Positions 1 to 8,650 of a stretch of DNA of 64,000 bases are shown here, in pieces. Every line of letters starts with the position of its first letter. The first letter of the stretch is position 1. Location of the stretch: contig NZ_CP122961.1 in assembly GCF_029854215.1 (NCBI RefSeq), positions 3,224,001 to 3,288,000 on the forward strand, in the 5' to 3' direction. Made by a program: the position numbers and the translations under genes. This DNA is from Halomonas alkaliantarctica. Lineage in GTDB: Bacteria; Pseudomonadota; Gammaproteobacteria; Pseudomonadales; Halomonadaceae. The notes under the pieces are model-generated. The model was given only the letters and a program-made list of their open reading frames with translations, had not been told where the DNA came from and made no database searches.

Positions 1-101
1 GTATCAATGCAGCATCCTACGTATATTACGCGCCATAATCCTTTTTAATAAAACAGCATCCAGGCATGATGGCGCTACTTAAATTCACGGGAGCAACCGT
101 T

Positions 102-1112
102 ATGAAAGCTGTCGCCTTTACCCAAAGCCTGCCCATCGATCACCCTGATGCGCTGCAAACTATCGAGCTACCCACCCCAACCCCGGAAGCCCACGATATT
201 CGCGTTGCGGTCAGCGCCATTTCCGTTAACCCCGTTGATGCCAAAGTGCGTAATAGCGCCCTACCAGAAACCGGTGAGCCGCGCGTATTGGGTTACGACG
301 CGGTGGGCATTGTAGATGCCGTTGGTAGCGCCGTTACGCGTTTTCAGCCAGGGGACCGGGTGTGGTATGCGGGCAATATTGCCCGTCAAGGCTCTAATGC
401 CGAGTTTCAGTTGGTCGATGAGCGTATCGCCAGCCTAGCACCGAAAAGCCTTTCTGACACGGAGGCCGCTGCGCTTCCGCTGACCGCGATTACAGCTTGG
501 GAGCTGCTGTTTGACCGGCTGGAGTTAGACATGCGCGACACTAAAGGCAAAAGCCTGTTAGTGATTGGCGCCGCGGGGGGAGTGGGCTCAATCCTGGTGC
601 AACTTGCTAAACAGCTCACCGATATTACCGTCATTGGTACGGCGTCTCGGCCCGAAAGCCAAGCCTGGGTCAAATCGCTTGGCGCCGACGCAGTGATTGA
701 TCACCACCAGCCACTTGATCAAGAACTTAAAGCGGCGGGCTTTGACGGGGTGGATATGGTGATCAGCCTTAACCAGACGGGCCACCACTTTGAGGCCATT
801 ATTGAAGCTCTCAAGCCCCAAGGGAAACTGGCTCTTATTGATGATCCGGAGCTGATCGATGTGCGTAAGCTCAAAATGAAAAGCCTGTCGCTGCATTGGG
901 AACTGATGTTTACCCGCCCGTTATTCACCACTGACGATCTCGCCAAGCAGCATGATCTACTCACAGAGGTAGCGGCCCTGGTCGATGATGGCCGACTAAA
1001 AACCACAGTAGGTGAGGTGTTAGGCCCTATCAATGCCGAGAACCTAAAACGCGCGCACGCACTTATCGAGAGCAACCGCACGATCGGCAAACTGGTCTTG
1101 GAAGGCTTTTAA
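102..1112 (+). CDS. zinc-type alcohol dehydrogenase-like / quinone oxidoreductase family protein
   Basis: A medium-chain dehydrogenase/reductase of 336 residues, close to the NAD(P)H:quinone oxidoreductase branch. The GroES-like half comes first, then a Rossmann half with the nucleotide-binding run GAAGGVGS near residue 165. The cysteine and histidine zinc ligands of classical alcohol dehydrogenases are absent, which fits a zinc-independent reductase acting on quinones or unsaturated carbonyls. I chose the ATG at 102 because GGAG lies about 9 bases upstream; an in-frame ATG at 66 has no ribosome site. It is convergent with the TetR gene downstream. The substrate cannot be told from sequence. 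Confidence 0.85.
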   Translation: MKAVAFTQSLPIDHPDALQTIELPTPTPEAHDIRVAVSAISVNPVDAKVRNSALPETGEPRVLGYDAVGIVDAVGSAVTRFQPGDRVWYAGNIARQGSNAEFQLVDERIASLAPKSLSDTEAAALPLTAITAWELLFDRLELDMRDTKGKSLLVIGAAGGVGSILVQLAKQLTDITVIGTASRPESQAWVKSLGADAVIDHHQPLDQELKAAGFDGVDMVISLNQTGHHFEAIIEALKPQGKLALIDDPELIDVRKLKMKSLSLHWELMFTRPLFTTDDLAKQHDLLTEVAALVDDGRLKTTVGEVLGPINAENLKRAHALIESNRTIGKLVLEGF

Positions 1113-1138
1113 TTCTAGGAAGGCTTTAACCGTATCGT

Positions 1139-1161
1139 CCATCGCCAAATTATGGCGATGG
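1139..1161. terminator. hairpin between convergent genes
   Basis: A perfect 9-bp stem (CCATCGCCA / TGGCGATGG) with a 5-base loop. The loop holds the stop codon of the minus-strand TetR gene. There is no T-tract on either side, so it may stop transcription weakly or protect 3' ends of the two convergent messages. Confidence 0.4.
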
Positions 1162-1743
1162 GCGGGCTAACACTTGCTGGAACAGAATCGTTTCAAATTG
1201 CTCCATGGGCTCGACAGATTTTAACGTCTTGGCGCGCAGAATAGCGCCTTCCCAGCCGGTAAGAATAAAGCTGGCAAGCGCTTCTGGCGACGTGTGGGTG
1301 GCAATATCTCCTCGCGATTGAGCATCTTGCAAGCAGCGAACAAAGCGCTGCTCCCAGCGCTGAAACACCAAGTTTAGCGCATCGCGGAAGGTATCACTCT
1401 GGCCTGAAAGCTCTTGACCAAGGTTGCCGATCAAACAGCCTGTGGCGTGGTCGCACTCATACATATGCTCACGGCCAGTTGCAAAGTAGCGTTTTAGGCG
1501 TTCAAGCGGCGGCGTGTCACTATCTTCTAGCAACGCCACCAGCGTTTCATCATAGGTGGTGGCAAAGCGCTCGATCACCGCCAGCCCGAAATCCTCTTTG
1601 CTGGAAAAGTAGTGATAAAAAGAGCCTTTAGGCACACCGCACGTTTTTAAAACGGCATTTATGCCCGTCGCATTGTAACCTTGCTGACTAATCAGCTGGG
1701 CGCCACTATCGATTAATTTGTCGCGCGTTGAGGTATTTTTCAT
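1150..1743 (-). CDS. TetR/AcrR family transcriptional regulator
   Basis: A one-component repressor of 197 residues, normal for the family. The N-terminal helix-turn-helix is clear (residues about 9-55, with GYNATGINAVLKTCGVPKG and FYHYFSSKEDF). The C-terminal ligand domain carries GCLIGNLGQEL, a pattern I associate with the NemR/AcuR branch, whose members sense electrophiles or acrylate-like compounds. The gene is divergent from the RND efflux operon at 1964 and convergent with the oxidoreductase at 102. A palindrome at 1754-1769 lies 11 bases upstream of its start, suggesting autoregulation and possibly control of the efflux operon. The ligand is unknown. Confidence 0.9.
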   Translation of the reverse strand: MKNTSTRDKLIDSGAQLISQQGYNATGINAVLKTCGVPKGSFYHYFSSKEDFGLAVIERFATTYDETLVALLEDSDTPPLERLKRYFATGREHMYECDHATGCLIGNLGQELSGQSDTFRDALNLVFQRWEQRFVRCLQDAQSRGDIATHTSPEALASFILTGWEGAILRAKTLKSVEPMEQFETILFQQVLARPSP

Positions 1744-1753
1744 ATGCCTAAAG

Positions 1754-1769
1754 TAGACCAGTCAGTCTA
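1754..1769. promoter_or_regulatory. candidate TetR/NemR-type operator
   Basis: TAGAC-N6-GTCTA dyad directly upstream of the TetR start codon. As I recall it, the E. coli NemR box is TAGACC-N4-GGTCTA, which has the same outer half-sites and the same total length. The location fits autorepression. Confidence 0.55.
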
Positions 1770-1785
1770 TTGCTTTCAAGTGAGA

Positions 1786-1841
1786 GAAAGCCAAGTGAAT
1801 GAAAGCCAATTTGTAAGAAAGCTAAGCTGCAAGAAAGCTAA
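1786..1841 (+). repeat. four phased GAAAGCYAA direct repeats
   Basis: GAAAGCCAA starts at 1786 and 1801, and GAAAGCTAA at 1817 and 1833, so four copies recur at 15-16 base steps in the gap between the TetR gene and the efflux operon. A 79-codon reading frame crosses the repeats, but it runs into the next gene and shows no protein-like features. The array may be a binding platform or a small tandem duplication. Confidence 0.6.
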
Positions 1842-1963
1842 GTTAAGTGGCAATTGCATGTTATTTGCACATTGCTTGACTAATGGCTGCTTAACAATGC
1901 GCGATGCTAGCATCATACGCTTATTTTTCTGGAATTTTCGCTCCCAATGGATGAAGTGCGGTA

Positions 1964-3178
1964 ATGACTCTTTCTCGCTATAGCGCTACGAAACAACAAG
2001 GCCGCATTCGCTTCGGTGCCATCTTTGCATTATTGATTCTTGTTACCACATTGGCGCTTGCCTGGTGGATTATTACCCAACCGCCTCGTATAGAGCGTAC
2101 CCCACCGCCAGAGCCTCTGCCTACTATGGTAGACGTCGTTACGGTGAACGCTAGCTCTCAGGCGCCTAATCTGTACGCTTTTGGGCGCGTTGAGGCGGAG
2201 CAGGAAACAATGCTGGCCAGCCGCGTGGCGGGCCAGTTGGAGCGTTTTGCCGAGGGCGTTGTGCCCGGCCAGGTGGTTGAGCAAGATACGGCTGTGGCCT
2301 TTATTGATCAAGCCGACTTAGCGCTGACGCTTGAAGATGCCCAAGCACAACTGGCCAATGCCCAGGCGCTGCTTGCTTTAGAGCAGGCAGAGCAGCAGCG
2401 CGCCCGCAGTGAGTACGAATCCTTTGGCCGCCAGCTTTCCGCCGAACGCCAAGCCCTGGTGTTGCGTGAGCCACAGCTGCGCCAAGCGCAAGCCGAGCTC
2501 ACCCAGGCACGTGTAGCGCGCGATCAGGCTGCATTAAATGTAGAGCGTGCCACTCTAAAAGCCCCCTGGCGAGCTATGGTGCAAGAGCGCTTGGTAGGCG
2601 CCGGCAGCCTGCTCAGCCAGGGTACAGAAGTAGTGCATTTGGTGGGCGTTGAGCAGTTTTGGGTGCGCGCCTCGCTACCCGGTGAATGGACGGAGTGGCT
2701 GGAAGCGGGCAGCAGCGTTACGTTAACCAGCCGCGGCTGGCCCGAAGGTGCGACACGCGAAGGGACTCTCGTCTCGATGCTACCCAGCCTTGAAGAGAAT
2801 GGCCTGCAGGCACAGCTGTTGATTGCGGTTAACGACCCGCTCGTCCTAGAGACCGACGGCCCTGCCCTGCGCCTGGGCGATGTGCTACGCGCCTCTTTTC
2901 AACCGGCTATTCAGGAGCAGCTTATCTCACTGCCTTCTGCGGCTCTTCGTCCAGGTGACGTAGCGTGGCGGGTAGATGAAGACAATCGCTTACGCCGGAC
3001 GTCGGTCACCCTGGCTTATCGCGGCGAAGATGACGCTTTGATTCGAAGCGGCTTGGAAACTGGCCAGCAGGTTGTTACTGCCGGCTTGGCCCAGCCAAGA
3101 GAGGGCCAATTAGTGCGTATCCGCCGCCCCAACGACACCCCGGCTCAAGCAGGAGATGAACCGGGAGATGAATCATGA
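1964..3178 (+). CDS. HlyD/MFP-family RND efflux periplasmic adaptor
   Basis: The membrane fusion protein of a tripartite efflux pump, linking the inner-membrane RND pump to an outer-membrane channel. The 404 residues show an uncleaved N-terminal membrane anchor (about 17-38), a proline-rich linker, a lipoyl half-motif (SRVAGQLERF), a long alpha-helical hairpin rich in Ala, Gln and Glu (about 115-190), then the second lipoyl half and beta-barrel. The stop overlaps the pump start by 4 bases (ATGA), so the two are translationally coupled. No outer-membrane factor is encoded nearby, so a shared TolC-like protein is presumably used. The start codon at 1964 has no strong ribosome site. Confidence 0.9.
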   Translation: MTLSRYSATKQQGRIRFGAIFALLILVTTLALAWWIITQPPRIERTPPPEPLPTMVDVVTVNASSQAPNLYAFGRVEAEQETMLASRVAGQLERFAEGVVPGQVVEQDTAVAFIDQADLALTLEDAQAQLANAQALLALEQAEQQRARSEYESFGRQLSAERQALVLREPQLRQAQAELTQARVARDQAALNVERATLKAPWRAMVQERLVGAGSLLSQGTEVVHLVGVEQFWVRASLPGEWTEWLEAGSSVTLTSRGWPEGATREGTLVSMLPSLEENGLQAQLLIAVNDPLVLETDGPALRLGDVLRASFQPAIQEQLISLPSAALRPGDVAWRVDEDNRLRRTSVTLAYRGEDDALIRSGLETGQQVVTAGLAQPREGQLVRIRRPNDTPAQAGDEPGDES

Positions 3179-6100
3179 AGGTGCCACGCGGCCCATTGGC
3201 TTGGATGGTGGATCACGGGGTAGCCCCCAATTTACTGATGGTGCTGTTTATCGTCGGCGGCCTAATGGCCTCGCTTGCGATTAAAAAGGAAGTGTTTCCT
3301 GAATTCGACATCGAAGTCGTGCAAGTCACTATCAGCTACCCTGGCGCCACGCCTGAGGATGTGGAGCAGAGCCTGCTGCTACCGATGGAAGCGGCGATTG
3401 CCGATGTAGAGGGCATCGACGAGCTGACCGCCACCGCCAGCGAAGGCATTGCCAGCGTCAACGCAACGCTGATTGATGGTGTGGATGTGATGCGCGCCTA
3501 TCAGGATATCCAGCAAGCGGTGAACGCCATCACAACCCTACCCAGCGCTGCCGACCCACCGCGCTTTACCCTCGCGGGGCGCTCCCGCAGTGTGTTGAGC
3601 CTGCAGGTTTACGGCGACGTCGGTCTGGAGGCGCTACACAACGCGGCAGAAGAGGTACGCGGTGTACTGCAAGCCACTTCCGGCATCTCCCGTGCTGAGC
3701 TATCCGGCAACCGCGAGCGAGAGATTCAAGTCCACTTGGACGAAGAGGGCATTGAGCGCTATGGCCTCGATCATCAGGAACTTGCCAGCCGCATTGCCGA
3801 AGAAGCGCTAGATCTCGCTAGTGGCCAGCTCACAACGCAAGAAGGTGAGTGGCTGATTCGCTATCAGGGGCGGCGTAACAGCGCCGAGGCCTTTGCCGAG
3901 CTGCCAATTCTGACCAGCACCCAAGGGGCGCCAATTACCCTAGGCGAGATCGCCAGGGTCAGCGATGGCTTTGCCGAAACTGACCGCGAGGAGTTTTATA
4001 ACGGCGAGCCCGGCCTCTCAGTGGACGTTTATCAGATTGGTGATCAAACCCCGACCAGTATCTCAGAAGCGGTCAATGGTGAGCTTGAGCACCTGCGCGC
4101 AGGTATGCCGGAAGGCGTCAGTCTGGCTATTTCCCGCGATAGCTCAGAAATTTACGAAGATCGTCTTAGCCTGCTGTTAAAAAACGCCTGGATGGGCCTA
4201 GCGCTGGTATTGGTGCTCATGGCGCTGTTTTTGGAAGCGCGGTTGGCATTCTGGGTCACCCTGGGCATCCCAACGGCGTTTCTGGGTGCCATGCTGTTTC
4301 TGCCCTGGATCGGCGTCTCGCTCAACATGATGTCGATGTTCGCCTTTATTATCGCCCTGGGGATCGTGGTAGATGACGCCATTATCGTGGGTGAGAATAT
4401 CTACAGCTACCGGGAAGAAGGTTACTCACTGCGCGATGCGGCGGTCAAAGGCGCCAGCGAAATTGCTACCCCGCTCACGTTTGCCATTCTGTCCAATATC
4501 GTCGCCTTCCTGCCGCTGCTATTTTTACCCGGCTTTTTGGGGCTAATTTTTGCCACCGTGCCAGTTGTAGTGGTAACCGTCTTTTTAATCTCCTGGCTGG
4601 AAGCCTTGGTGATTCTGCCTGCCCACTTGGCTCATAGTCGCAAGCCGCGCCAAACCCCGGCTTGGCAGCGCCCCCTTGAAGCGCTGCGCCAACGTCTTCA
4701 GGGTGGCCTACACCACTTCACTTATCGCCAGTTCGAACCGTTCCTGCAGCGCGCCCTCAATCAGCGCCTGCTGAGTATTTCAGTGGGCATCGCGATTCTG
4801 CTGATAGCGCTCTCCTGGGCGATGAGTGGGCGTTTGGGCTTTTCGCTGATGCCGCGGGTCGAATCGGATCAGGTACAGGCCACGGTTACGTTGCCCATTG
4901 GCAGCAACATCAGCGTTAGCCGCGAGCTTAGCCAACAATTGCTCGACGCCGCCGATGTTCTCAGCGAACGCGAAGAGACGCTAAGCTTCAGCAGCTCACG
5001 CAGCCGCCTGGACGGCGAAAGCCTGGAAGTGCGTTTGGATATTGCCAGCGAGAGTCTGGAAGCGTGGCCACCCTCGCGTATCGCCCGGGAGTGGCGTGAT
5101 CTCACGGGCGATCTGCTCGGCGCCCAGTCGGTGCGTTTTGAAGCCGATGTTGGTGGGCCCGGCAGCGGCGCGGCGCTAAGCCTGCGCCTTTCGCACCCGG
5201 ATACTCAGGTGCTGGAAGCCGCCGCCGAACGCTTGGCAGAAACATTGGGTGGCTACGGCCTCACGGATATCGATAGCGGCCTTGGCGACGGCAAACCGCA
5301 GTTAGAGATGCGCCTTTCTGCCGAGGGCCGCGCCTTGGGGCTAACGGGTAATAATCTGGCCCAAGCCCTGCGCGGGCCACTCCAGGGCGCCACCGCCCTT
5401 GAACAGTACGTAGGGCGTAGCGAAATCAGCGTTGAAGTACGTTTACCCAACGACAACCGCGACAGTTTGAATGAGCTCTACCGCATGCCGGTGCGCACAC
5501 CTGACGGGCTAAGTGTGCCGCTATCACGGGTGGCCGATATTACCATCAGCCAAGCCTCTAGCAGCCTTGAACGCATTAACGGGCGGCGGATTATTACTGT
5601 TACCGCTGACTCGGAAAGTGATCTGGCCATCAATCAAGTGCTCGCCACGCTCCAGGAAGAAGAGTTTCCCAATCTGGAAGCGACCTGGCCGGGGCTGGAA
5701 GTAAGCATGGGTGGCCGTCAGCAGGACACCGCTGACAACTTAGCCACGCTGAAAACCTCCATGTGGTTAATGATTGCCGCGCTCTATGCGTTGCTGGCGA
5801 TCCCGTTTAGAAGCTACCTACAGCCACTGCTGGTGCTGGCCGCGATCCCCTTTGGCATTGTGGGCGCCGTCGCTGGGCATATGATCATGGGCTTCGGGTT
5901 ATCCATCATTAGCCTGCTGGGTATGCTGGCGCTTTCAGGCGTGGTGATTAACGACGCCCTGGTGCTGATTGACTACGCCAACCGCAAACGCCGCGAGGGC
6001 ATGGCCGCCCGTGAAGCTATTGTGGCTGCAGCCACCCGCCGCTTACGGCCGATCATGATGACCACGCTGACGACCTTTCTAGGCCTGGCACCGATGATCC

Positions 6101-6297
6101 TGGAAACCTCGCGGCAAGCGCGCTTTATGATCCCCATGGCAATCTCCCTCGGCTTCGGTATGCTTTTCGCCACCGTGATACTGCTGATCCTGGTGCCCTG
6201 TCTCTATCTAGGCATGGAGAATGTTCGCGAGCGGCTCAGCGCGCCGCGCCAACCGGCACTAGATAAAAAGCCGAACCAAGAAGAAGGAGCCCACTGA
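3175..6297 (+). CDS. RND efflux transporter, HAE1-like inner-membrane pump
   Basis: A proton-driven exporter of 1040 residues, the full family length, with two repeats of six membrane segments and large periplasmic loops. The TM4 Asp pair of the proton relay is present (GIVVDDAIIVGENIYSY). In TM10 the lysine of AcrB is replaced: the segment reads SGVVINDALVLIDYANR, so Asn-Asp sits where AcrB has Lys-Asn. This marks it as a divergent HAE1-like branch. It overlaps the adaptor by 4 bases and the sensor kinase by 1 base (TGATG). The substrate is unknown; drugs, bile-salt-like compounds or metals are typical. Confidence 0.92.
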   Translation: MKVPRGPLAWMVDHGVAPNLLMVLFIVGGLMASLAIKKEVFPEFDIEVVQVTISYPGATPEDVEQSLLLPMEAAIADVEGIDELTATASEGIASVNATLIDGVDVMRAYQDIQQAVNAITTLPSAADPPRFTLAGRSRSVLSLQVYGDVGLEALHNAAEEVRGVLQATSGISRAELSGNREREIQVHLDEEGIERYGLDHQELASRIAEEALDLASGQLTTQEGEWLIRYQGRRNSAEAFAELPILTSTQGAPITLGEIARVSDGFAETDREEFYNGEPGLSVDVYQIGDQTPTSISEAVNGELEHLRAGMPEGVSLAISRDSSEIYEDRLSLLLKNAWMGLALVLVLMALFLEARLAFWVTLGIPTAFLGAMLFLPWIGVSLNMMSMFAFIIALGIVVDDAIIVGENIYSYREEGYSLRDAAVKGASEIATPLTFAILSNIVAFLPLLFLPGFLGLIFATVPVVVVTVFLISWLEALVILPAHLAHSRKPRQTPAWQRPLEALRQRLQGGLHHFTYRQFEPFLQRALNQRLLSISVGIAILLIALSWAMSGRLGFSLMPRVESDQVQATVTLPIGSNISVSRELSQQLLDAADVLSEREETLSFSSSRSRLDGESLEVRLDIASESLEAWPPSRIAREWRDLTGDLLGAQSVRFEADVGGPGSGAALSLRLSHPDTQVLEAAAERLAETLGGYGLTDIDSGLGDGKPQLEMRLSAEGRALGLTGNNLAQALRGPLQGATALEQYVGRSEISVEVRLPNDNRDSLNELYRMPVRTPDGLSVPLSRVADITISQASSSLERINGRRIITVTADSESDLAINQVLATLQEEEFPNLEATWPGLEVSMGGRQQDTADNLATLKTSMWLMIAALYALLAIPFRSYLQPLLVLAAIPFGIVGAVAGHMIMGFGLSIISLLGMLALSGVVINDALVLIDYANRKRREGMAAREAIVAAATRRLRPIMMTTLTTFLGLAPMILETSRQARFMIPMAISLGFGMLFATVILLILVPCLYLGMENVRERLSAPRQPALDKKPNQEEGAH

Positions 6298-7703
6298 TGG
6301 CCTTGCTCACAGCCATACGTCAATGGCGGCCCTCTCGGCTGGGGCTCAAGCTGTTCGTTATTATCCTCAGCGTCAATGTCGCGATCTCAGCCAGTATGTT
6401 TCTTGCCGTCTCGTACAGTATCGACCGCGGTTTTCTCGACTACCTCAACCAGGCCCAGGAGCGCCGTGCCACCCTGCTGGCCGATGGCCTCGTAACTCGC
6501 TGGGAAACCCAGCAGAGCTGGGAGTGGCTGGAGCAGTCACCGGAACGCTGGCCGTTCATTGTCCGCTTTGAGCTGGGTCAGGAGCACCGTGACCGCCCCT
6601 CTCCACTCGGTGAAGCGCGGGACTTCACCCTGCGCGCAGCGGATGACCGCTATGTAGTGCCGCCTCACGGCGGGCGCGAAAACTCGGGGAGTTGGCATTG
6701 GCTAACGCTACGTAGCGGCGATACCCATATCGGCTCGCTGGGTTTTCGGCCGCCCCGTGAAATGATGGAGCGCATGGAGAGCCGCTTCCTAGAGCGCCAG
6801 CAGCGTAATCTGGTGCTTATCGTGGTATCGCTCTGCGTTGCTTCGCTGCTCTTGGCGGGCGGGCTCTCCTGGTGGCTGGGGCGACGCACCCGAGCACTGG
6901 CGGGCGCTACGCTGCGGCTTACCGAGGGCGACTACCGCACCCGACTGCCTGAACGCGGCCGCGATGAGCTATCGCGCTTGGCACGCGACTTCAACGTATT
7001 GGCGGCAACCCTGGAAGCCAGCCGCGATGCCCGCGCTCGTTGGGTGTCTGACACCGCCCACGAACTGCGCACGCCGCTGGCGGTGCTGCGCGGCGAGATC
7101 GAAGCCATGCAGGATGGCATTCGTCCGTTGAACCAGGAGAACCTTAGCTCGCTTGCCCAGGAAGTAGGCCAGCTAGAGCGCTTAGTGGCAGATTTGCGCT
7201 TGCTATCGCAAAGCGACGCGGGCGCGTTGGATATTCAGTTAGCGCCGATGGATCTTAGCGACTGCCTTGCCAGCCGGCTGAACGACGCCGACCGCTGGTT
7301 AGTCGACAGCGGTTTAACGCTGACCAAGCAGATCGAGCCTGGCATTATGATTCGTGGTGATGCACAACGCCTTCGCCAATTGTGGAATAACCTGCTGGAT
7401 AACAGCTGCGCCTACACCCAACCGCCGGGTGAGCTGCGTGTTACGCTCACCGCACAGCAGGGGGTGGCAGTGGTCACCTGGGAAGATAGTACGCCGGGGG
7501 TGCCGGAGGGAGAGCTAGCACGCTTAACCGAGCGTTTGTATCGCGTGGAAGGATCGCGTAGCCGCGCTAGCGGCGGCAGCGGCTTGGGCCTCTCCATTGC
7601 CAGCGCCTTGGTCAATGCTCACGGCGCAACGCTGACGCCCTCTATCTCAACGCTAGATGGGCTACGCTGGACGCTGCGTTTCCCGCTGTTGGCTGCTGAT
7701 TAA
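6297..7703 (+). CDS. baeS: BaeS-like envelope stress sensor histidine kinase
   Basis: An inner-membrane sensor kinase of 468 residues. It has TM1 at about 18-40, a periplasmic sensor loop, TM2 at about 171-194, a HAMP domain, and HisKA with phosphoacceptor His255 in AHELRTPL. The ATPase domain carries the N-box WNNLLDNS and the unusual G-box EDSTPGVPE, followed by YRVEGSRSRASGGSGLGL, which closely follows E. coli BaeS. AAGGAG precedes the start, and the start overlaps the RND stop by one base. In E. coli, BaeSR induces RND pumps and the chaperone Spy on envelope damage. Here the kinase is part of the pump operon itself. Confidence 0.88.
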   Translation: MALLTAIRQWRPSRLGLKLFVIILSVNVAISASMFLAVSYSIDRGFLDYLNQAQERRATLLADGLVTRWETQQSWEWLEQSPERWPFIVRFELGQEHRDRPSPLGEARDFTLRAADDRYVVPPHGGRENSGSWHWLTLRSGDTHIGSLGFRPPREMMERMESRFLERQQRNLVLIVVSLCVASLLLAGGLSWWLGRRTRALAGATLRLTEGDYRTRLPERGRDELSRLARDFNVLAATLEASRDARARWVSDTAHELRTPLAVLRGEIEAMQDGIRPLNQENLSSLAQEVGQLERLVADLRLLSQSDAGALDIQLAPMDLSDCLASRLNDADRWLVDSGLTLTKQIEPGIMIRGDAQRLRQLWNNLLDNSCAYTQPPGELRVTLTAQQGVAVVTWEDSTPGVPEGELARLTERLYRVEGSRSRASGGSGLGLSIASALVNAHGATLTPSISTLDGLRWTLRFPLLAAD

Positions 7704-7727
7704 TATTTCCAGGATTAATATTTCAAG
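7698..7727 (+). repeat. 15-bp tandem duplication at the baeS stop
   Basis: Two adjacent 15-base units, GATTAATATTTCCAG then GATTAATATTTCAAG, with a single mismatch. The baeS stop codon (TAA at 7701-7703) lies inside the first unit. It looks like a recent tandem duplication; a role as a direct-repeat binding site upstream of baeR is possible. Confidence 0.6.
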
Positions 7728-7791
7728 AACTGATATGACAATAACCGTTAAGCCCTGCTTTCACATTCACTGTTAAGCGAGTCTACCTTAT

Positions 7792-8487
7792 ATGTCCCAT
7801 GCTGCCTCTTTACTGATTGTTGAGGATGAACCGAAGATTGCCCGCCTAATGGCGGACTACTTAACTACCCACGGTTTTGAGGTAACGACCCTGGGCCACG
7901 GTGATGAAGTAATGCCGTGGCTGGAACAGCACTCCCCTGCGTTGGTACTGCTCGATATCATGCTGCCGGGTAAAGATGGCCTCACCCTAAGCCGGGAAAT
8001 TCGCCAGCAATGGCCTGCCATTGCCATCATCATGGTGACTGCCAAGGTAGAAGAGGTCGACCGCTTGCTGGGACTTGAGCTAGGCGCCGATGACTATATC
8101 TGCAAGCCGTTTAGCCCCCGGGAAGTCGTCGCCCGCGTCAAAGCGGTACTACGTCGTAGCCAAGCGGCGACCGATGCCCCAGCCGAGGTGCAAAACGCAG
8201 CGGTGGTATTAAACGAAGATGGCTGGCAGGCGCTCGCCCACGGGCAGGATTTAGGCCTAACGGCAGTTGAGTTTCAGCTATTGCGGGTGATGATGCAGGC
8301 GCCGGGGCGCATTTTTAGCCGCGAGCAGCTAATGGATCATATGTACCGTGACAACCGCATCGTGTCAGAACGCACCGTGGACAGTCACATCAAAAAGCTG
8401 CGCAAGAAAATCCACGAAGCGCTGCCTGAACTGGAAATCATCCGTTCGGTATATGGCGTCGGCTATAAGTACCAGCCAGAGGGGTAA
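7792..8487 (+). CDS. baeR: BaeR-like OmpR-family response regulator
   Basis: A 231-residue response regulator with a receiver domain (acid pair Glu11/Asp12, phosphoacceptor Asp55, Lys in YICKPFSPREVV) and a C-terminal winged helix ending GVGYKYQPEG. The run VTAKVEEVDRLLGLELGADDYICKP is almost that of E. coli BaeR, so the assignment is firm. It follows baeS after 88 bases and is the presumed partner. The gap holds a 15-bp tandem repeat. Likely targets are the upstream efflux operon and perhaps the Spy-like gene at 10265; this is inference from the E. coli regulon. Confidence 0.9.
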   Translation: MSHAASLLIVEDEPKIARLMADYLTTHGFEVTTLGHGDEVMPWLEQHSPALVLLDIMLPGKDGLTLSREIRQQWPAIAIIMVTAKVEEVDRLLGLELGADDYICKPFSPREVVARVKAVLRRSQAATDAPAEVQNAAVVLNEDGWQALAHGQDLGLTAVEFQLLRVMMQAPGRIFSREQLMDHMYRDNRIVSERTVDSHIKKLRKKIHEALPELEIIRSVYGVGYKYQPEG

Positions 8488-8561
8488 GGCTGTTAGCTAG
8501 GCGAGATGCCCCTCATAAGCGTAAGCTAAAGTATTGTCTCAGACTGTCGATAGTACTATTA

Positions 8562-8619
8562 GCCTGCTTAGGACCTATTTCTCTAAGCAGGCCTGCGTAG
8601 TCGCTGTTGCGCCTGCTTA
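8562..8619 (+). promoter_or_regulatory. overlapping alternative hairpins upstream of the 8651 gene
   Basis: GCCTGCTTA occurs at 8562-8570 and again at 8611-8619, with its exact reverse complement TAAGCAGGC at 8584-8592 between them. The middle arm can pair with either outer arm (loops of 13 and 18 bases), giving two mutually exclusive 9-bp hairpins. There is no T-tract directly after the first hairpin. It could be a terminator for baeR, an attenuator for the next gene, or a palindromic binding site. Confidence 0.5.
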
Positions 8620-8650
8620 AAATAGCCCTTAACTCTATCGAGAGATTGCC

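Noticed and set aside
1744..1983. 79-codon plus-strand reading frame between TetR and the efflux operon
   Set aside because: It runs through the operator and the repeat array, overlaps the adaptor start, and has no family-like composition.
8551..8600. Rho-independent terminator after baeR
   Set aside because: The hairpin lacks a T-tract directly after it, so I list it as alternative hairpins rather than a terminator.
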